In this document: positions 53,429 through 63,774 of the stretch, in pieces | Numbering within the stretch: position 1 is the stretch's first letter | Layout of the letters: every line of letters starts with the position of its first letter | NCBI GenBank assembly: GCA_002099365.1 | Contig: MSED01000004.1 | Coordinates: 1,240,001 to 1,304,000, forward strand | Direction of reading: 5' to 3' | DNA length: 64,000 nucleotides | Source of the DNA: Phialophora verrucosa | Lineage: Eukaryota > Ascomycota > Eurotiomycetes > Chaetothyriales > Herpotrichiellaceae | Position numbers and translations under genes: made by a program | Notes under the pieces: model-generated | The model's input: only the letters and a program-made list of their open reading frames with translations | The model's database searches: none | What the model was told of the DNA's origin: nothing

Positions 53429-55675
53429 TCATCTTATACACCACTGCTGGTCCTCGGGTAGGCTGATGGCCGTGGCTGGACTGGGGTCCTGTATTCCAAG
53501 GAGAATTCTGATGCCCACCACGTCTTTGGCACCCCATTGATCCATTGACGCACGAGCAACGAATCGCGCGAAGAGCCCGCCGCTTTGGTCTTCTTCGTAG
53601 ATAGAAACCAGGACCCCGTAGTAGAACGAGCGATCATCGGTCGGCGGCCGAGAGAGCACGATGGCCAGATCCGGGATCCCGGCGAGGTCCCTCTCCAAAT
53701 AAGGCGTCGCGACGGTGCCGTCCATCACGCGGAAAGTATACCACCAAGCAGTCGACGAGTTTCGGAACAAGACACGACCTCCCGCCGCGCGTGAGCAGCT
53801 TTGCAGATCTCCCAGAAGCTTGAAGGCCGGGAATTTCACGTGCAATCCCCGTTCGTCTGCTGCCGCCATGGCTGTCTGGGGCTCAAAACGGCCGATCCCG
53901 TGTTTCGGCTCCCTCCGATAGGCCGACAGGAGGCTGCCGCGACTGAACACAAACGTCCTGGGTGCCCAGCGGAAGCCGTCCACGTCCATTTTGGCACCGG
54001 AGAAGAAGAGCACAATCGCCGGGAAGAGACGTTGCAGTAGGATGAATGTCTGGAGGCGTTCTGTAGGTGGGCTCTGTAGGATGGCTTGAACGCTCACGCC
54101 CATGATGCCAGCCAGGCAGATAGCCTCGTCGGATAGCCAACTTGTGGAGCGCCAATTGACTGCTTGGAGGAGTAGGGCAGCTCTGCTGGTGGCGTCGGAT
54201 GCCTTGTAAGCGTAGAGCTCGCGAAGATAGTTGAGGCCCTCCCATGTGATCTGCTCTGCGGCGGTCCACTTCCTGATGGTTGGTGATAATGCGCTGGAGT
54301 GGCTGTTGCGGTAAGCCTCGTCACTGCGTTTCACCAGGTCTATCCCGTTGACGGCCCCGTTCTGGAACTGGAAATAGAGTTCGCGTGCGCAGACCGCCTC
54401 CTGTAGGGTCCAGAGACGGGACCACCAGACGCTGTACGAGATCCTCATTGCAACTTCTTCATGGGAGGCTTCGGCTGTAGATGATCGCAGAAGCTCAATG
54501 TCCACGACGAGGACCTTGTCGGCACGTTCATAGATATTTCGCATCTGGATGATGGCGCGCCTTCTGGTGGCATAATTCTCCGGCTGCACGGGAACACAGA
54601 GCGTGTCGATCCAGAAGGGGACATTGTCGTCAGCAGACCGGCCGGGATAGAGAGCGTTGACGTGGTTCTGTATGCGCATCAGCTGACAAAGCGGCAAGGA
54701 GTTGGCATCGAGATTGCCGAACCCATTGGCCCACACGTGCGAGATGCATACATAGGCGTGGTCTGCGAAGATATGCAACCGCGGCGGATCGTCAGGCTCC
54801 TCAGTGTGGGAGAGTTTCACGACCGGAATGAGTCCTTGGTCGATCAATGAACAAACCTGATCGACGTCGACTGCGAGATGCGAACAGTTGCAGCTCCGTG
54901 TGACGTGTTGGCTCCTGTATGTCCCGTGATCGACCTGCAATGCTAGACATTCGGTGTCCACGCAAGTTCGATGATCGCGAGGCACAGATCGCGGACCCAG
55001 CGAGATTGCATAATACATGACGAGACACGACTGGCCTTGGTGGTGTCTAGCCACGTCTCTTCTGCACCATCCTAGCTCGTAGAGATGGTTGTCAATGATG
55101 TCCCGAGATCCCTGGTGATAGCTCAGGTTGGGCTCGAAATCGCTCTGCGTGAGTATGGAGCGCTTGGCACACATGAGCGTCCGATGAAGGATGGTGATTG
55201 AAAGTACCACGGTGTCTGGTAGTGGAGTCTTCCACCCAAGGTGTTGTACTAGTGTATGTGTCAAGGCCTCCACCGCAGCGTCAGTAGCAGCAGTTCGAGA
55301 AGCCTGTTCGTCCACAGAACACGCGTTGACTGCCTCTCCCCACCCAGAAAGATAGGAATCCAGGTTCACGAGGCTCACGAGCCGGGTTCCTGTGGCGTTT
55401 GTCCGAACAAAACTGGAGGTATCGACTGGGATCCCAGTCACGCAATGCAACATACCGAAATAGAGCCATGCTTGGAAGAACGAAGCGGCCTGCACGGCAG
55501 TGTTACGGCCCCTGTTGGTGAAGTCCCCATCGAAAAAGGCATCGAGATCCCAGCCCGTTCGGACAGGGTATTCCGCCCAAACCTGATTGTCATACTCGAA
55601 GGGACAGTCTTCATTGAACAAGTAAGGGATATCGATATCGATGTTGCCAGTTGAAGCTCGGGGCAAATGATCCAT
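53429..55675 (-). CDS. HET-domain protein
   Basis: Heterokaryon-incompatibility (HET) domain protein, 748 aa in one exon. HET domains relate to TIR folds and trigger death or growth arrest on non-self recognition; most paralogues are uncharacterised. The HET core lies at about residues 310-430: AYVCISHVWANGFGN, PFWIDTLCVPVQPENYATRRRAI, QMRNIYERADKVLVVD and SYSVWWSRLWTLQEAVCARELYF. The N-terminal 300 residues show no domain I recognise apart from a Cys/His-rich stretch (CVDTECLALQVDHGTYRSQHVTRSCNC). The C-terminal part (LSDEAICLAGIMGV, FPAIVLFFSGAKMDVDGFRWAPRTF) is typical of HET proteins of this type. Divergent from the helical protein at 56336. Ends 98 bp from the lactonase-like gene, with which it converges. 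Confidence 0.92.
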   Translation of the reverse strand: MDHLPRASTGNIDIDIPYLFNEDCPFEYDNQVWAEYPVRTGWDLDAFFDGDFTNRGRNTAVQAASFFQAWLYFGMLHCVTGIPVDTSSFVRTNATGTRLVSLVNLDSYLSGWGEAVNACSVDEQASRTAATDAAVEALTHTLVQHLGWKTPLPDTVVLSITILHRTLMCAKRSILTQSDFEPNLSYHQGSRDIIDNHLYELGWCRRDVARHHQGQSCLVMYYAISLGPRSVPRDHRTCVDTECLALQVDHGTYRSQHVTRSCNCSHLAVDVDQVCSLIDQGLIPVVKLSHTEEPDDPPRLHIFADHAYVCISHVWANGFGNLDANSLPLCQLMRIQNHVNALYPGRSADDNVPFWIDTLCVPVQPENYATRRRAIIQMRNIYERADKVLVVDIELLRSSTAEASHEEVAMRISYSVWWSRLWTLQEAVCARELYFQFQNGAVNGIDLVKRSDEAYRNSHSSALSPTIRKWTAAEQITWEGLNYLRELYAYKASDATSRAALLLQAVNWRSTSWLSDEAICLAGIMGVSVQAILQSPPTERLQTFILLQRLFPAIVLFFSGAKMDVDGFRWAPRTFVFSRGSLLSAYRREPKHGIGRFEPQTAMAAADERGLHVKFPAFKLLGDLQSCSRAAGGRVLFRNSSTAWWYTFRVMDGTVATPYLERDLAGIPDLAIVLSRPPTDDRSFYYGVLVSIYEEDQSGGLFARFVARASMDQWGAKDVVGIRILLGIQDPSPATAISLPEDQQWCIR

Positions 55676-56335
55676 GATGAACCCGAGAAGGCAGGAGTAA
55701 TGCTTCGAGATCGGCTGTCGTATGGAGAGTGTTCAGAGCTAACCTCGTTCGGGGGAGCATATCTTACCTGTTCTGCGCTAACCTTCCCTAACCCCCCCTC
55801 TCTTCTTCAACCTTTCCTATCGACACTCGTCCTCCGCAGTGTTGCAAATGCACGTCCGCCTTTCAGAGTGGCCAAAATAGGCTGTTGGACCAAGATGGCC
55901 ATGTAGCCATTCCAGCCCAAGTCGGGAGCGCGCTTTCTCGGCCATGTGCAGGAGCTGAACGACTGATCGCAAGACTGCTTCGCCTCGCATCCGCCGGCAA
56001 TTGACAGATATAGGGATTCCAGGCTCAACATGCGTTCATACTTGGTCTAGACTTTCTTGTGTCTGCATCGCGCAACAGGCGGTGCTGCGCCCACGTCAGG
56101 TCTCTGTGCATTCGCCCTCCACCTTTCGGCTGCTGCGGGGCCCATTCAGCCAGCCTTCGTGGAGTAAGTACAGAGGCTGAACCGAGCTAGCCATCGATAT
56201 CTAACGGCTGAAGGCGTCGCGCAATTTTCAGCTCGGCAGCTGGTGGGGATGCTAATGATCGATAAATATTCAAGATCCTTTGCATGAAGGACGATCATTC
56301 CATCACTGCTATACACGATCGCTGCACAATCTGGA
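55676..56335. other. Divergent promoter region
   Basis: 660 bp between the HET gene (-) and the helical-protein gene (+). A CT/C-rich run lies at 55785-55815. No gene. Confidence 0.4.
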
Positions 56336-57716
56336 ATGATGGTCTTCACTACTCTCGCCCCCCCACTGATGTCGCCGAGTACAGGTACCAAGCTGGGCAT
56401 ACAGACACCGGCACCCCTTTCTGTCGACGACCAAGTGATCCTCGGTGCGTTCGAGGCGAAAGGACTGTTTCTGAAAGATGACATGAAAACGGCATTTCTC
56501 CGGACAGTCCGTGACAATGTGGAGAGACAGCGTTCCTCGAAGCTTGCCAAGGCAGCTAACCTGGCTGAGTCTGCCGAGGACCTTTTTGCATTTTTCGGGC
56601 TCGATCTGCCCTTTGTAGTGGTCAAGAAGATCATAGAAGCAAGACAGCAGGTGTTGGAACAACGCGAAGCCCAACGCATCTCTAATCGGTATCTGTCCGC
56701 CATTGCCACCGCGGAGGGTCTGGAGCCTGAGTCTATCAAGATCATCGCGGCCGTCAAGGAAGTGTCGGAGAGGACGATCGACAGAAACGACACCATCAAC
56801 CTTGATGCCGAAGCGAACGCCGTCCAGGAGTATCTGCGCCAGGAGATATCTCCTTTCATGAGTGCTCTCGCTCGTCGTGGGCACAGCGAGATCCCCATGA
56901 CACTGCTTCGGCGCAAACGAGACGAGGTGAAGTCGAAGCGGGAGCACCAACGACGCATCGTGCAAGTGTATCTGGGCAAAATCGGAGACGGTCTCTCTCG
57001 CATGGAAGAGGAGACGTACACCATCTCCACAAACCACATGCCCAGGTACGCAGCCGCTTGTGCCCTGGAAGTGCTCCTGGCCGGATACTACTGCATGCTC
57101 GGCAAGTTGGACGAGGAAGATTTCATGGTATCACATGACCTGCAAGTCCTGAAGGCGATGGTGGCGGAGAAGTCGTCGTCGATACGCTCTCTTCTGGATC
57201 GATACGCAGAGGCTCGAGGTGGGCTTGTTTGCACAGAAGCAGAGTGGGTAACTTGCCCTGGTTCCCCCGTGTAGCCCGCGCACCGCGCACCGCTAACGAG
57301 GCCTTGGCAGGACCAGCTGGACTGGAGATGGAAAGTGCTACGTCTCCGACGAAGGGGCTCGAGACGATGCGTTCGTGCCACCAGTCAATCTAGAAGAGCT
57401 TGCCGCGGATGTGGAGACTGAAGGGTCATTCACCTGGGGCTGGCTAAAAGGTGATGGCCGCTATAAGTACGTCTCCGGCTCGTTGAGCGGTAACAACTAT
57501 GCAGCACAGGCTGGAGATAAACTGGTTGACAAGGTACGGAATTCCATCACCACCTCCGTGCAGCCCACGGGTGATGTCTGGGAGGCGCATTTTGCGAAGC
57601 ACGTCGAAAACATGCAGCTGGTGCTGGATGTCGTGCTGAGGCATGAAAGCGGAATCAGCTCGAAGATCGACGAGGCGAAGAAACTGCTCGCCACGAAGGC
57701 AAAAGCACCGAAGTGA
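56336..57716 (+). CDS. Hypothetical helical protein
   Basis: I do not recognise the family. Two exons: 56336-57218 and 57301-57716; 432 aa. Of the nearby AG acceptors, only the one at 57299-57300 keeps the second exon (VPPVNLEELAADVETEGSFTWGWLKGDGRY) in frame; the stronger-looking CAG ten bases later would cause an early stop. No signal peptide or membrane helix. Composition is strongly helical and charged, e.g. LRTVRDNVERQRSSKLAKAANLAESAEDLFAFFGL, VVVKKIIEARQQVLEQREAQRI and LLRRKRDEVKSKREHQRRIVQVYLGKIGDGLSRMEEET, suggesting coiled coil or helical bundle. The C-terminus ends in an amphipathic Lys-rich helix. Divergent from the HET gene, which may mean co-expression. Confidence 0.75.
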
Positions 57717-57810
57717 AAGAAGTTGTCCAGAGTGGAGCGACTCAGATAATGTACTTGTCTGTGCTGTGATTAACACATTGATTGCCCTGTCTTTTGTACC
57801 GGCGGCTTAC

Positions 57811-59199
57811 TCATTCGCCTGCAACAAGCGCAACACCCTCCAAGAGAGAATGATGCTCAATTCCACACCACCCGGACGCAGTTTCCTCTAGGAGGAACTC
57901 CAGAGCACAGTGCCAGTCGGCGTCTTTGTTGTTCTTCACCAGTTGCGTCTTCTGAACAAGCATAGCCACGGCGGTGGCATATGATAACAGCACGGGGCCT
58001 TCTGTCGCCCAAGTACATCCCGTGTAATGCTCGAACTGATGGTCCCAAGTGCGGAGACTGGCAAAAGCGGTCCGTATCATGGGGTTATAGACTGCAGGAA
58101 ATTCCCCTGCGCGCCCGCCAAGAAAGTCCTCGATGCAAGCCCGCAGGTGACCCAATGCCTCATCGTAAGTGCATTGACCGCTGTTGTTGTCGATAGGGCG
58201 GTGGATCAGGACTGAAAGCCCGGCCATCACTTCACGGCACAGCTTGACCGGAGCTGTAATCTTGAATCCTGTCAGGAAGGCAGGCTCGATGCAGGAGGCG
58301 ATGTAGTCATCCGTCGTACGATTCCTCCCGAGTTCAGAAGCCCGCCACTCGGCCAACAACTTGGCACCACTTTCTCTGTGGAAAATGGCTCTCGCATGTT
58401 GATTGCCGAACTGCTCATACAGCCACAGAAGCATGCAGACCAGCAAGGTGGCATGCCTGGCAGGTTTGGAACGAGCCAGAGTGCTGATAGCCTGGCTGTA
58501 ATGAAACGCGGGTGAATGCCTTGTCCATGCCGCGGTGCTTGTCCCGCGCAAGGACGCACACATTGTGGCTAGGGCAATCATCGACTCCATTATTGCTGGA
58601 TGTGTCCATACGGCTTGCGGGAGCGTCATGGTGAAGAAGGTCCCGGTTTTGCTGTACCCAACTTTCGGGGCGGGCACCTCAAGGAAGTATTGAAGGGCCG
58701 CTGAGTGCTTCACGTTCGTGCACGAAGGCATGAGACTGATGGAATACCGAAAGGTGGCAGGCTCGAGATGCTGCGACATGCCTCTAGGGTGTAATGTTGA
58801 TGGTGCAGACCGGGAGAGAGTTCTGGCCGGAGGTGTCGGTTGGCTCATCCACCACTTCGACAAACCTGTAGATTCGGCCGTGCTTCTCGAGGACGTTGAA
58901 GATGGCCGCGATACATCTCCTGGCATTGGGGCTGCTCCGTTGACTTCAGTCCCTCCCACCTCCCTCATTGATTTGGGCCTGTTGCGTTCCTTGTTAGTTG
59001 TTGAGTGGAAGACCCAGGCCAACGGGACCTGATATTGGCATTTGGTCTTCCGTTTTGCGCATCTTTCGCAGGCCGGCTTGCCTTCATCGCATTTGACTCG
59101 TGCTTGTTTGCACGAGAGACAGCCAGTCCTCACTTTGGGAGAAAAGCCTCTCTTGCGCCGCTGGTGGACATGCTTGAACTTCCCCAGCATCCGTTCCAT
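57811..59199 (-). CDS. Zn2Cys6 transcription factor
   Basis: 462 aa, one exon, starting at the ATG at 59199. The zinc cluster is near the N-terminus: GCLSCKQARVKCDEGKPACERCAKRKTKC (C-x2-C-x6-C-x6-C-x2-C-x6-C, residues about 27-54) after a basic RRKRGFSPKVR. A Ser/Thr-rich linker with Pro follows, then a helical C-terminal region of the fungal-specific type lacking the classical middle-homology signature (FRYSISLMPSCTNVKHSAALQYFLE, HSPAFHYSQAISTLARSK, LLVCMLLWLYEQFGN). This layout, with few residues after the domain, is typical of small pathway-specific regulators. Upstream on the same strand of the adhesin-like gene. Target unknown. Confidence 0.9.
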   Translation of the reverse strand: MERMLGKFKHVHQRRKRGFSPKVRTGCLSCKQARVKCDEGKPACERCAKRKTKCQYQVPLAWVFHSTTNKERNRPKSMREVGGTEVNGAAPMPGDVSRPSSTSSRSTAESTGLSKWWMSQPTPPARTLSRSAPSTLHPRGMSQHLEPATFRYSISLMPSCTNVKHSAALQYFLEVPAPKVGYSKTGTFFTMTLPQAVWTHPAIMESMIALATMCASLRGTSTAAWTRHSPAFHYSQAISTLARSKPARHATLLVCMLLWLYEQFGNQHARAIFHRESGAKLLAEWRASELGRNRTTDDYIASCIEPAFLTGFKITAPVKLCREVMAGLSVLIHRPIDNNSGQCTYDEALGHLRACIEDFLGGRAGEFPAVYNPMIRTAFASLRTWDHQFEHYTGCTWATEGPVLLSYATAVAMLVQKTQLVKNNKDADWHCALEFLLEETASGWCGIEHHSLLEGVALVAGE

Positions 59200-59749
59200 C
59201 AGATCTCACACTGGAGGTCAGCGCCAATTGTTCCCAGGGCAGGGTCAAGGTCAGTCAATCATGGTGTCGACATTGCAATTCTTCGCGAGACCTCTGACTT
59301 CCGCTGGCAAGAAATGTGTATATTCCCATAGCCGAGGGTCAGTTGGCGCGTAGCATATCTCTTTCTTATAGATGTCCTCGTGCTCCAACAGCTGAGGTCA
59401 GTGATGCCGTGAGACTCGGGGTCTGGCTGGTGGCCTGAGAGCCAAGAAAAGGTAAATCGACCAGCTCCCTATACTCACCCCCAGCTCAACCTGCTCACCC
59501 ATGTCTCACCAGAGGTGGGGCGCAAAGTGTCTAGCACTATCAATCATCGGCCACTGAAGCCGAAGCCACTTTTTAGACGCAGCCTCGCTGAATCTGCGCC
59601 TCGGGGGCTGACTGTGCCCTACCATTTCTCATTTATTATCATTTATATATTAATTACTACAGCAGATGCAGAACAATAGAGGCCAATCCTCCAATACTCC
59701 ACGAGGCCCAACCACACGTACATCAGGTAGCAGATGCGTATCGCTCTCT
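59200..59749. other. Intergenic region
   Basis: Promoter of the second Zn2Cys6 gene and 3' flank of the adhesin-like gene. Repeated CTCACC words occur at about 59474-59512. No gene. Confidence 0.4.
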
Positions 59750-61338
59750 TCAGTTAGTACAAGTGGTTGTGCCGGTTGCCTGCAAGGTAACATTGTCGAG
59801 ATCCACGTCGAGCTCGTCAATAAAGCCCCCCAGTGCTGAACAGTCAGAAGTAAATACGAGATCCCCGGTGGCGTCAATGTTTGTAATCGACACAGTCCTC
59901 TGTGTATACGTGTTTCCAGAGAAGGACGTAGCGTCCAGAGATATGGAATCATACTGAATCCCTGCGATTGAAACACTGAATGTACAGCTTCCATCGGAGA
60001 CATCTGCGAAGGGCACAGAGTACCAATATGTGAGAGTGTAGTCGCCGGAAAGTGCTGGCAGGCTTTGGCTAACGCTGCTGACCGCACCCTGCCCGTAGAA
60101 GGTTCTGTCCCGAGGTAAATTAGCTATGCTGTTTATTGGACTACCTATCAGGTTTACGTAGGAAAGAAAACTTACACGAAGATTTGGCCATCCTGCGATT
60201 GATAGGCGTTATTGTTGTTAGACTCAAAGTATGAATCACCAGACAGAGTCCAACCACCCGCAGTTGCTCCCGTTTGATAAAGGGATCCACTTGGGACATT
60301 CTCGAAACTGCCGTCAGTGACAGGCGTCTAGATGATATGTTAAATTAATGCATATCAGCGAGGACTTGACGGAGTTGCTACTGAGAAACTTACGCATGTA
60401 GGAGGTGGAGTCGTGGTAGTGGTAGTGGTAGTAGTCGTGGTAGTCGTTGTAGTGGTAGTCGTTGTAGTGGTAGTCGTTGTGGTAGTCGTCGTCGATGACG
60501 AGGAGGTTGACGTCGTGGAACTGGAGGTGGCGGGGCTTGACGTCGTTGTGCTCGACGTTGTGGTGCTAGAAGTCGTAGGACTTGAAGTCGTCGTGCTTGA
60601 TGTTGGGGTGCTAGAAGTCGAAGGGCTAGATGTCGTCGAGCTTATCGTTGCAGTGCTAGGAGACGAAGGACTAGATGTCGTCGAGCTTGTCGTGGAACTG
60701 GAGGTGGTAGGACTTGATGTCCTCGAACTAGACGTGGAGCTGGAAGTCGTAGTTGCAGAGCTGAAGGTCGTAGAGCTGGACGAGGAGGGGAAAACAGTGG
60801 TGCGGGAAGTTGTAGACGTAGTGCTAATAGTGCTAGAGGTGCTCGTGTGTGTAGAAACGCTCGTCGGGGACCTGCTGGTTGCGAAAGACGTGCGGGTAGA
60901 GAGGCTTGTATGGGACCTGCTACTTGCTCTTGTAGTTGTCCATGTCCCTCGGATGGTCGTCGTGCTTGGGATATGTGTGCTTGCCGACTGGCTAGTATGG
61001 CTCGACCCTGTCCAGTTCTCGTCTCGGAATTTTGAAGACGTTGGAGAGCTCATTGGCAATGAGCCGCTCGAACTGTCCGACCAGTCTGCCCATGGGCTAG
61101 GATCTACCTTGGAAACAGTTGATGGGATGGGCGAAGATGCACCCGACCACGGGATCCAAGCAGTTCCCCGGGTCGTAGGGGTAGCTGAGGCTTCACAAGG
61201 ACAGACATAGTGAGTCTTGAACCATGTTACTGTTGTTGTGAGATCTGAGTTTGCCCAGGTGTCCCGAGAAGCGTGAGAGGCTCTGAAGGCAATGCTGAGC
61301 ACAAGGAACAAGGGCAATGAAAATACGTAAGAAAGCAT
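59750..61338 (-). CDS. Secreted Ser/Thr-rich adhesin-like protein with jelly-roll-like C-terminal domain
   Basis: Three exons: 61338-60394, 60327-60176 and 60104-59750; 483 aa. Introns of 66 and 71 nt with GTAAGT donors. A signal peptide (MLSYVFSLPLFLVLSIAFRA...) is followed by a short ordered part and then about 190 residues of Ser/Thr, ending in an uninterrupted Thr run of about 28 and PPPTC; heavy O-mannosylation is expected. After the first splice comes a compact domain: TPVTDGSFENVPSGSLYQTG, GGWTLSGDSYFESNNN, YTLTYWYSVPFADVSDGSCTFSVSIAG, FIDELDVDLDNVTL. This is the layout of CenC-like carbohydrate-binding jelly rolls. Likely wall- or matrix-associated. No GPI signal is seen. The long antisense poly-Val frame is an artefact. 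Confidence 0.88.
60413..60500. repeat. Trinucleotide repeat coding poly-threonine
   Basis: (GTA/GTG/GTT/GTC)n on the plus strand, that is ACN codons on the minus strand, giving an uninterrupted Thr tract of about 28 in the adhesin-like protein. The mixed third bases point to an old repeat with recent slippage. Confidence 0.9.
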
Positions 61339-62697
61339 TTCGAAGTAACTTGACAAGTGAAAGTGTTCGGTAAGGACTGGATGGTGCTACCACGCGGTAG
61401 TCGCCAAAATAAATGTGTCGCGAAGTATGCGGAAGAGAGATCAAGATGCTCGACGTACTTGGGGAGACATTTTCGCAGACAGCATCAAGTACATATCGAG
61501 CATTGCGCGCTGCTCATGTGGCGGGGGATTGACTTCCTGCATAGGCACCTCCGGCTAACTACACAGGCAATCTTCTCGTGGCGGGCGCACATTTCGATGT
61601 TCAGCTGGTCCAGATCTGCCATGCGGGCACAAACACATACACTAGTATCGCGAATCCCAAGTTCTAGGACTAGCGACCCCACTGAATTAAGCAAAGACAA
61701 GATTTTCAGTCAGGAGAGAAGCGACTTTTAAAGACGTTCTCCACAGTCGCGTAGATGCTTTCGGTGTTGTGGCTGAACTACGAAACGCCACTAATCTCCC
61801 TCCAGGCGTCGTAGCCTTGCCGAGGCTTTCTGCGAGCCGCATCGGTAAGTATGACGGCAGTGCTGCGTCGATGCACGACACCACCATTCGATCTACGAGT
61901 ACATCTTTCCTGTGCGCCTTCTCTCCGCATCAAGTAGATCAAAATTCACCGCTGAGTACTGCGGTCTGAGCTGTCAGAAGGGTCCCAACTAGGAATATGT
62001 GGCCTGCTCTTGGGCCCACAAAATGCCGTGCAGGCGCAACTGATGCATTGGGGCGAGGCTTTTCGTGCTGAAACGAACTCTGGATGGCAGAGAACATCAA
62101 GTGTACATACTCCCCCCAAACTTGATCGGTATGCAACAACACTTGGACAGACATCGAGCTGTGGCCGAGATGCATCAATACGCCGCTGTTGTTTGCCTCT
62201 GTTGTGCAGATCTGAGACGATAGAGGTGGGAGAGGTGGGAGATTGAAAACTCTTCGATGACCGAGTTCACGGCCCGAGACCTCAAACCAGGAAATGATTG
62301 ATAATGTCTGAAGATAATGAACGATATGCCTACCCTGTTTCGACCTGTTGTGCGTAGCTTAATCGATCTGCCTAAAAGGTATTGCTCAGTGCGTGCAACT
62401 CAATAACCACTGACCACGCACCTACGACTTCGTTCCTCCGCCGTTCGGCCGAGGAGGCCTCGAAGCTGCTAAACTAATTATCACGGGTCTCCGTGCTCAA
62501 GGCTCATACTACGCGATACGAGACAGGCTGGATTCCTCATATAGTTATAAAGGTCTCTTTGTACCAAGACACTGAAATCCTTCGCTTGATTCGTATAGTT
62601 ATTCCTCGTTCACCTGGCAGCTAGGATTCCGCCACGGAATATTTGTTAAGCTTATAGATAACTCCAGCCCCACCGAGACCCTACCGCGACCATCAAC
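61339..62697. other. Divergent intergenic region, about 1.36 kb
   Basis: Between the adhesin-like gene (-) and the MDR reductase (+). A short tandem GAGGTGGGA duplication lies at about 62222-62240. No coding sequence recognised. Confidence 0.4.
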
Positions 62698-63774
62698 ATG
62701 AAATCCGCGCAAGTCTATACCCACAGCAACAAGCTCATGGGAGTCCGCCTTCAGGACGTTCCGATCCCGCAGCCCCTGCCAGACCAGGTTCTCATCAAGG
62801 TCGTCGTCTCCGGCACCAACCCCAAGGACTGGAAATATCTGGTCCTGTTCAACGGCCCGCAGGACACGAATACAGGCGATGATATTGCTGGCTATGTGGA
62901 GGCAGTGGGATCCAACGTCACGGAATTTAAGGTCGGCGACCGCGTGGGCGCATTCCATGAGATGATGACACAGCACGGCTCATTTGCCGAGTACGCCATT
63001 GCGTGGGAGAAATCCACGTTCCACCTGCCCAAACAGACGTCTTTCGAGGAAGCGGCCACAGTACCACTTGCGGCCATGACGGCGGCCTTGGGGCTTTTCT
63101 GTTATTTGGGCCTGCCTGAGCCGTGGGCAACCGTATCTCAGGCTCAAAAAGCCGCCCTCACTGGTGGTGTCGTTGTCTACGGCGCAGCCTCGGCTGTAGG
63201 CGCCTTTGCGGTGAAATTGCTCGCCCGAGCGAATATTCATCCTATCATCTGCGTCGCTGGTCGAGGCATTCCCTTTGTCGAAACCCTGCTTGACAAATCC
63301 AAAGGGGACATCGTAGTTGACTACCGCGCCGGCGACGATAAAGTCGTGGAGGGTATACGGAGCGCCATTCCTACCGGCCATAAGCTCCTATATGCTTTCG
63401 ATGCCGTTAGTGAAGGTACTAGCTCTCAGTATATTGCCCGGGTCCTCGACTCTTCCGGCAATGTCACCTTTGTTCTTCCGGGCGAGTTCCAAGATATTCC
63501 ACCCACTGTGAACAAGACTATCACCCTCGTAGGAGCTGTGCACGGGAACCCCATCGCAGGATCTGCAAAAGACTTGAGTGACTTTGGATATGCTTGGTTT
63601 CGGCTGTTCAGCTTAGGATTGAAAGAGGGGTGGTTCCCTGGGCATCCATATGAAGTCATCCCAGGTGGACTGAATGGTGTTCAGACTGGGCTGCAGAATC
63701 TCAAGGATGGCAAAGCGAGCGCCGTCAAGTACGTCTATCGGATTGCTGAAACAGAGGGGTTTGGTCCACAGTGA
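62698..63774 (+). CDS. Zinc-free MDR oxidoreductase (quinone oxidoreductase/enoyl reductase-like)
   Basis: 358 aa, one exon. NADPH-dependent medium-chain reductase of the type often used as stand-alone trans-enoyl reductase or quinone reductase in fungi. The GroES-like N-terminal half has VPIPQPLPDQVLIKVVVSGTNPKDWKY and AGYVEAVGSNVTEFKVGDRVGAFHE. The zinc-binding cysteines of alcohol dehydrogenases are absent. The Rossmann half has VVVYGAASAVGAFAVKLLARAN (AxxxVG) and a basic CVAGRG where NADPH's phosphate would bind. The C-terminal GLNGVQTGLQNLKDGKASAVKYVYRI is typical. The start ATG (62698) follows CATCAAC, a fair Kozak context. No targeting signal. No polyketide synthase lies in the window to pair it with. 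Confidence 0.9.
   Translation: MKSAQVYTHSNKLMGVRLQDVPIPQPLPDQVLIKVVVSGTNPKDWKYLVLFNGPQDTNTGDDIAGYVEAVGSNVTEFKVGDRVGAFHEMMTQHGSFAEYAIAWEKSTFHLPKQTSFEEAATVPLAAMTAALGLFCYLGLPEPWATVSQAQKAALTGGVVVYGAASAVGAFAVKLLARANIHPIICVAGRGIPFVETLLDKSKGDIVVDYRAGDDKVVEGIRSAIPTGHKLLYAFDAVSEGTSSQYIARVLDSSGNVTFVLPGEFQDIPPTVNKTITLVGAVHGNPIAGSAKDLSDFGYAWFRLFSLGLKEGWFPGHPYEVIPGGLNGVQTGLQNLKDGKASAVKYVYRIAETEGFGPQ

Noticed and set aside
52088..53537. Long frames (329 codons plus, 461 codons minus) overlapping the lactonase-like gene
   Set aside because: Arg/Gly/Ala-rich translations typical of shadows of GC-rich coding DNA; the propeller protein in the third frame has clear family motifs.
60413..61210. 265-codon plus-strand frame rich in valine
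   Set aside because: Complement of the Ser/Thr repeats of the adhesin-like gene; valine comes from ACN codons read in reverse.
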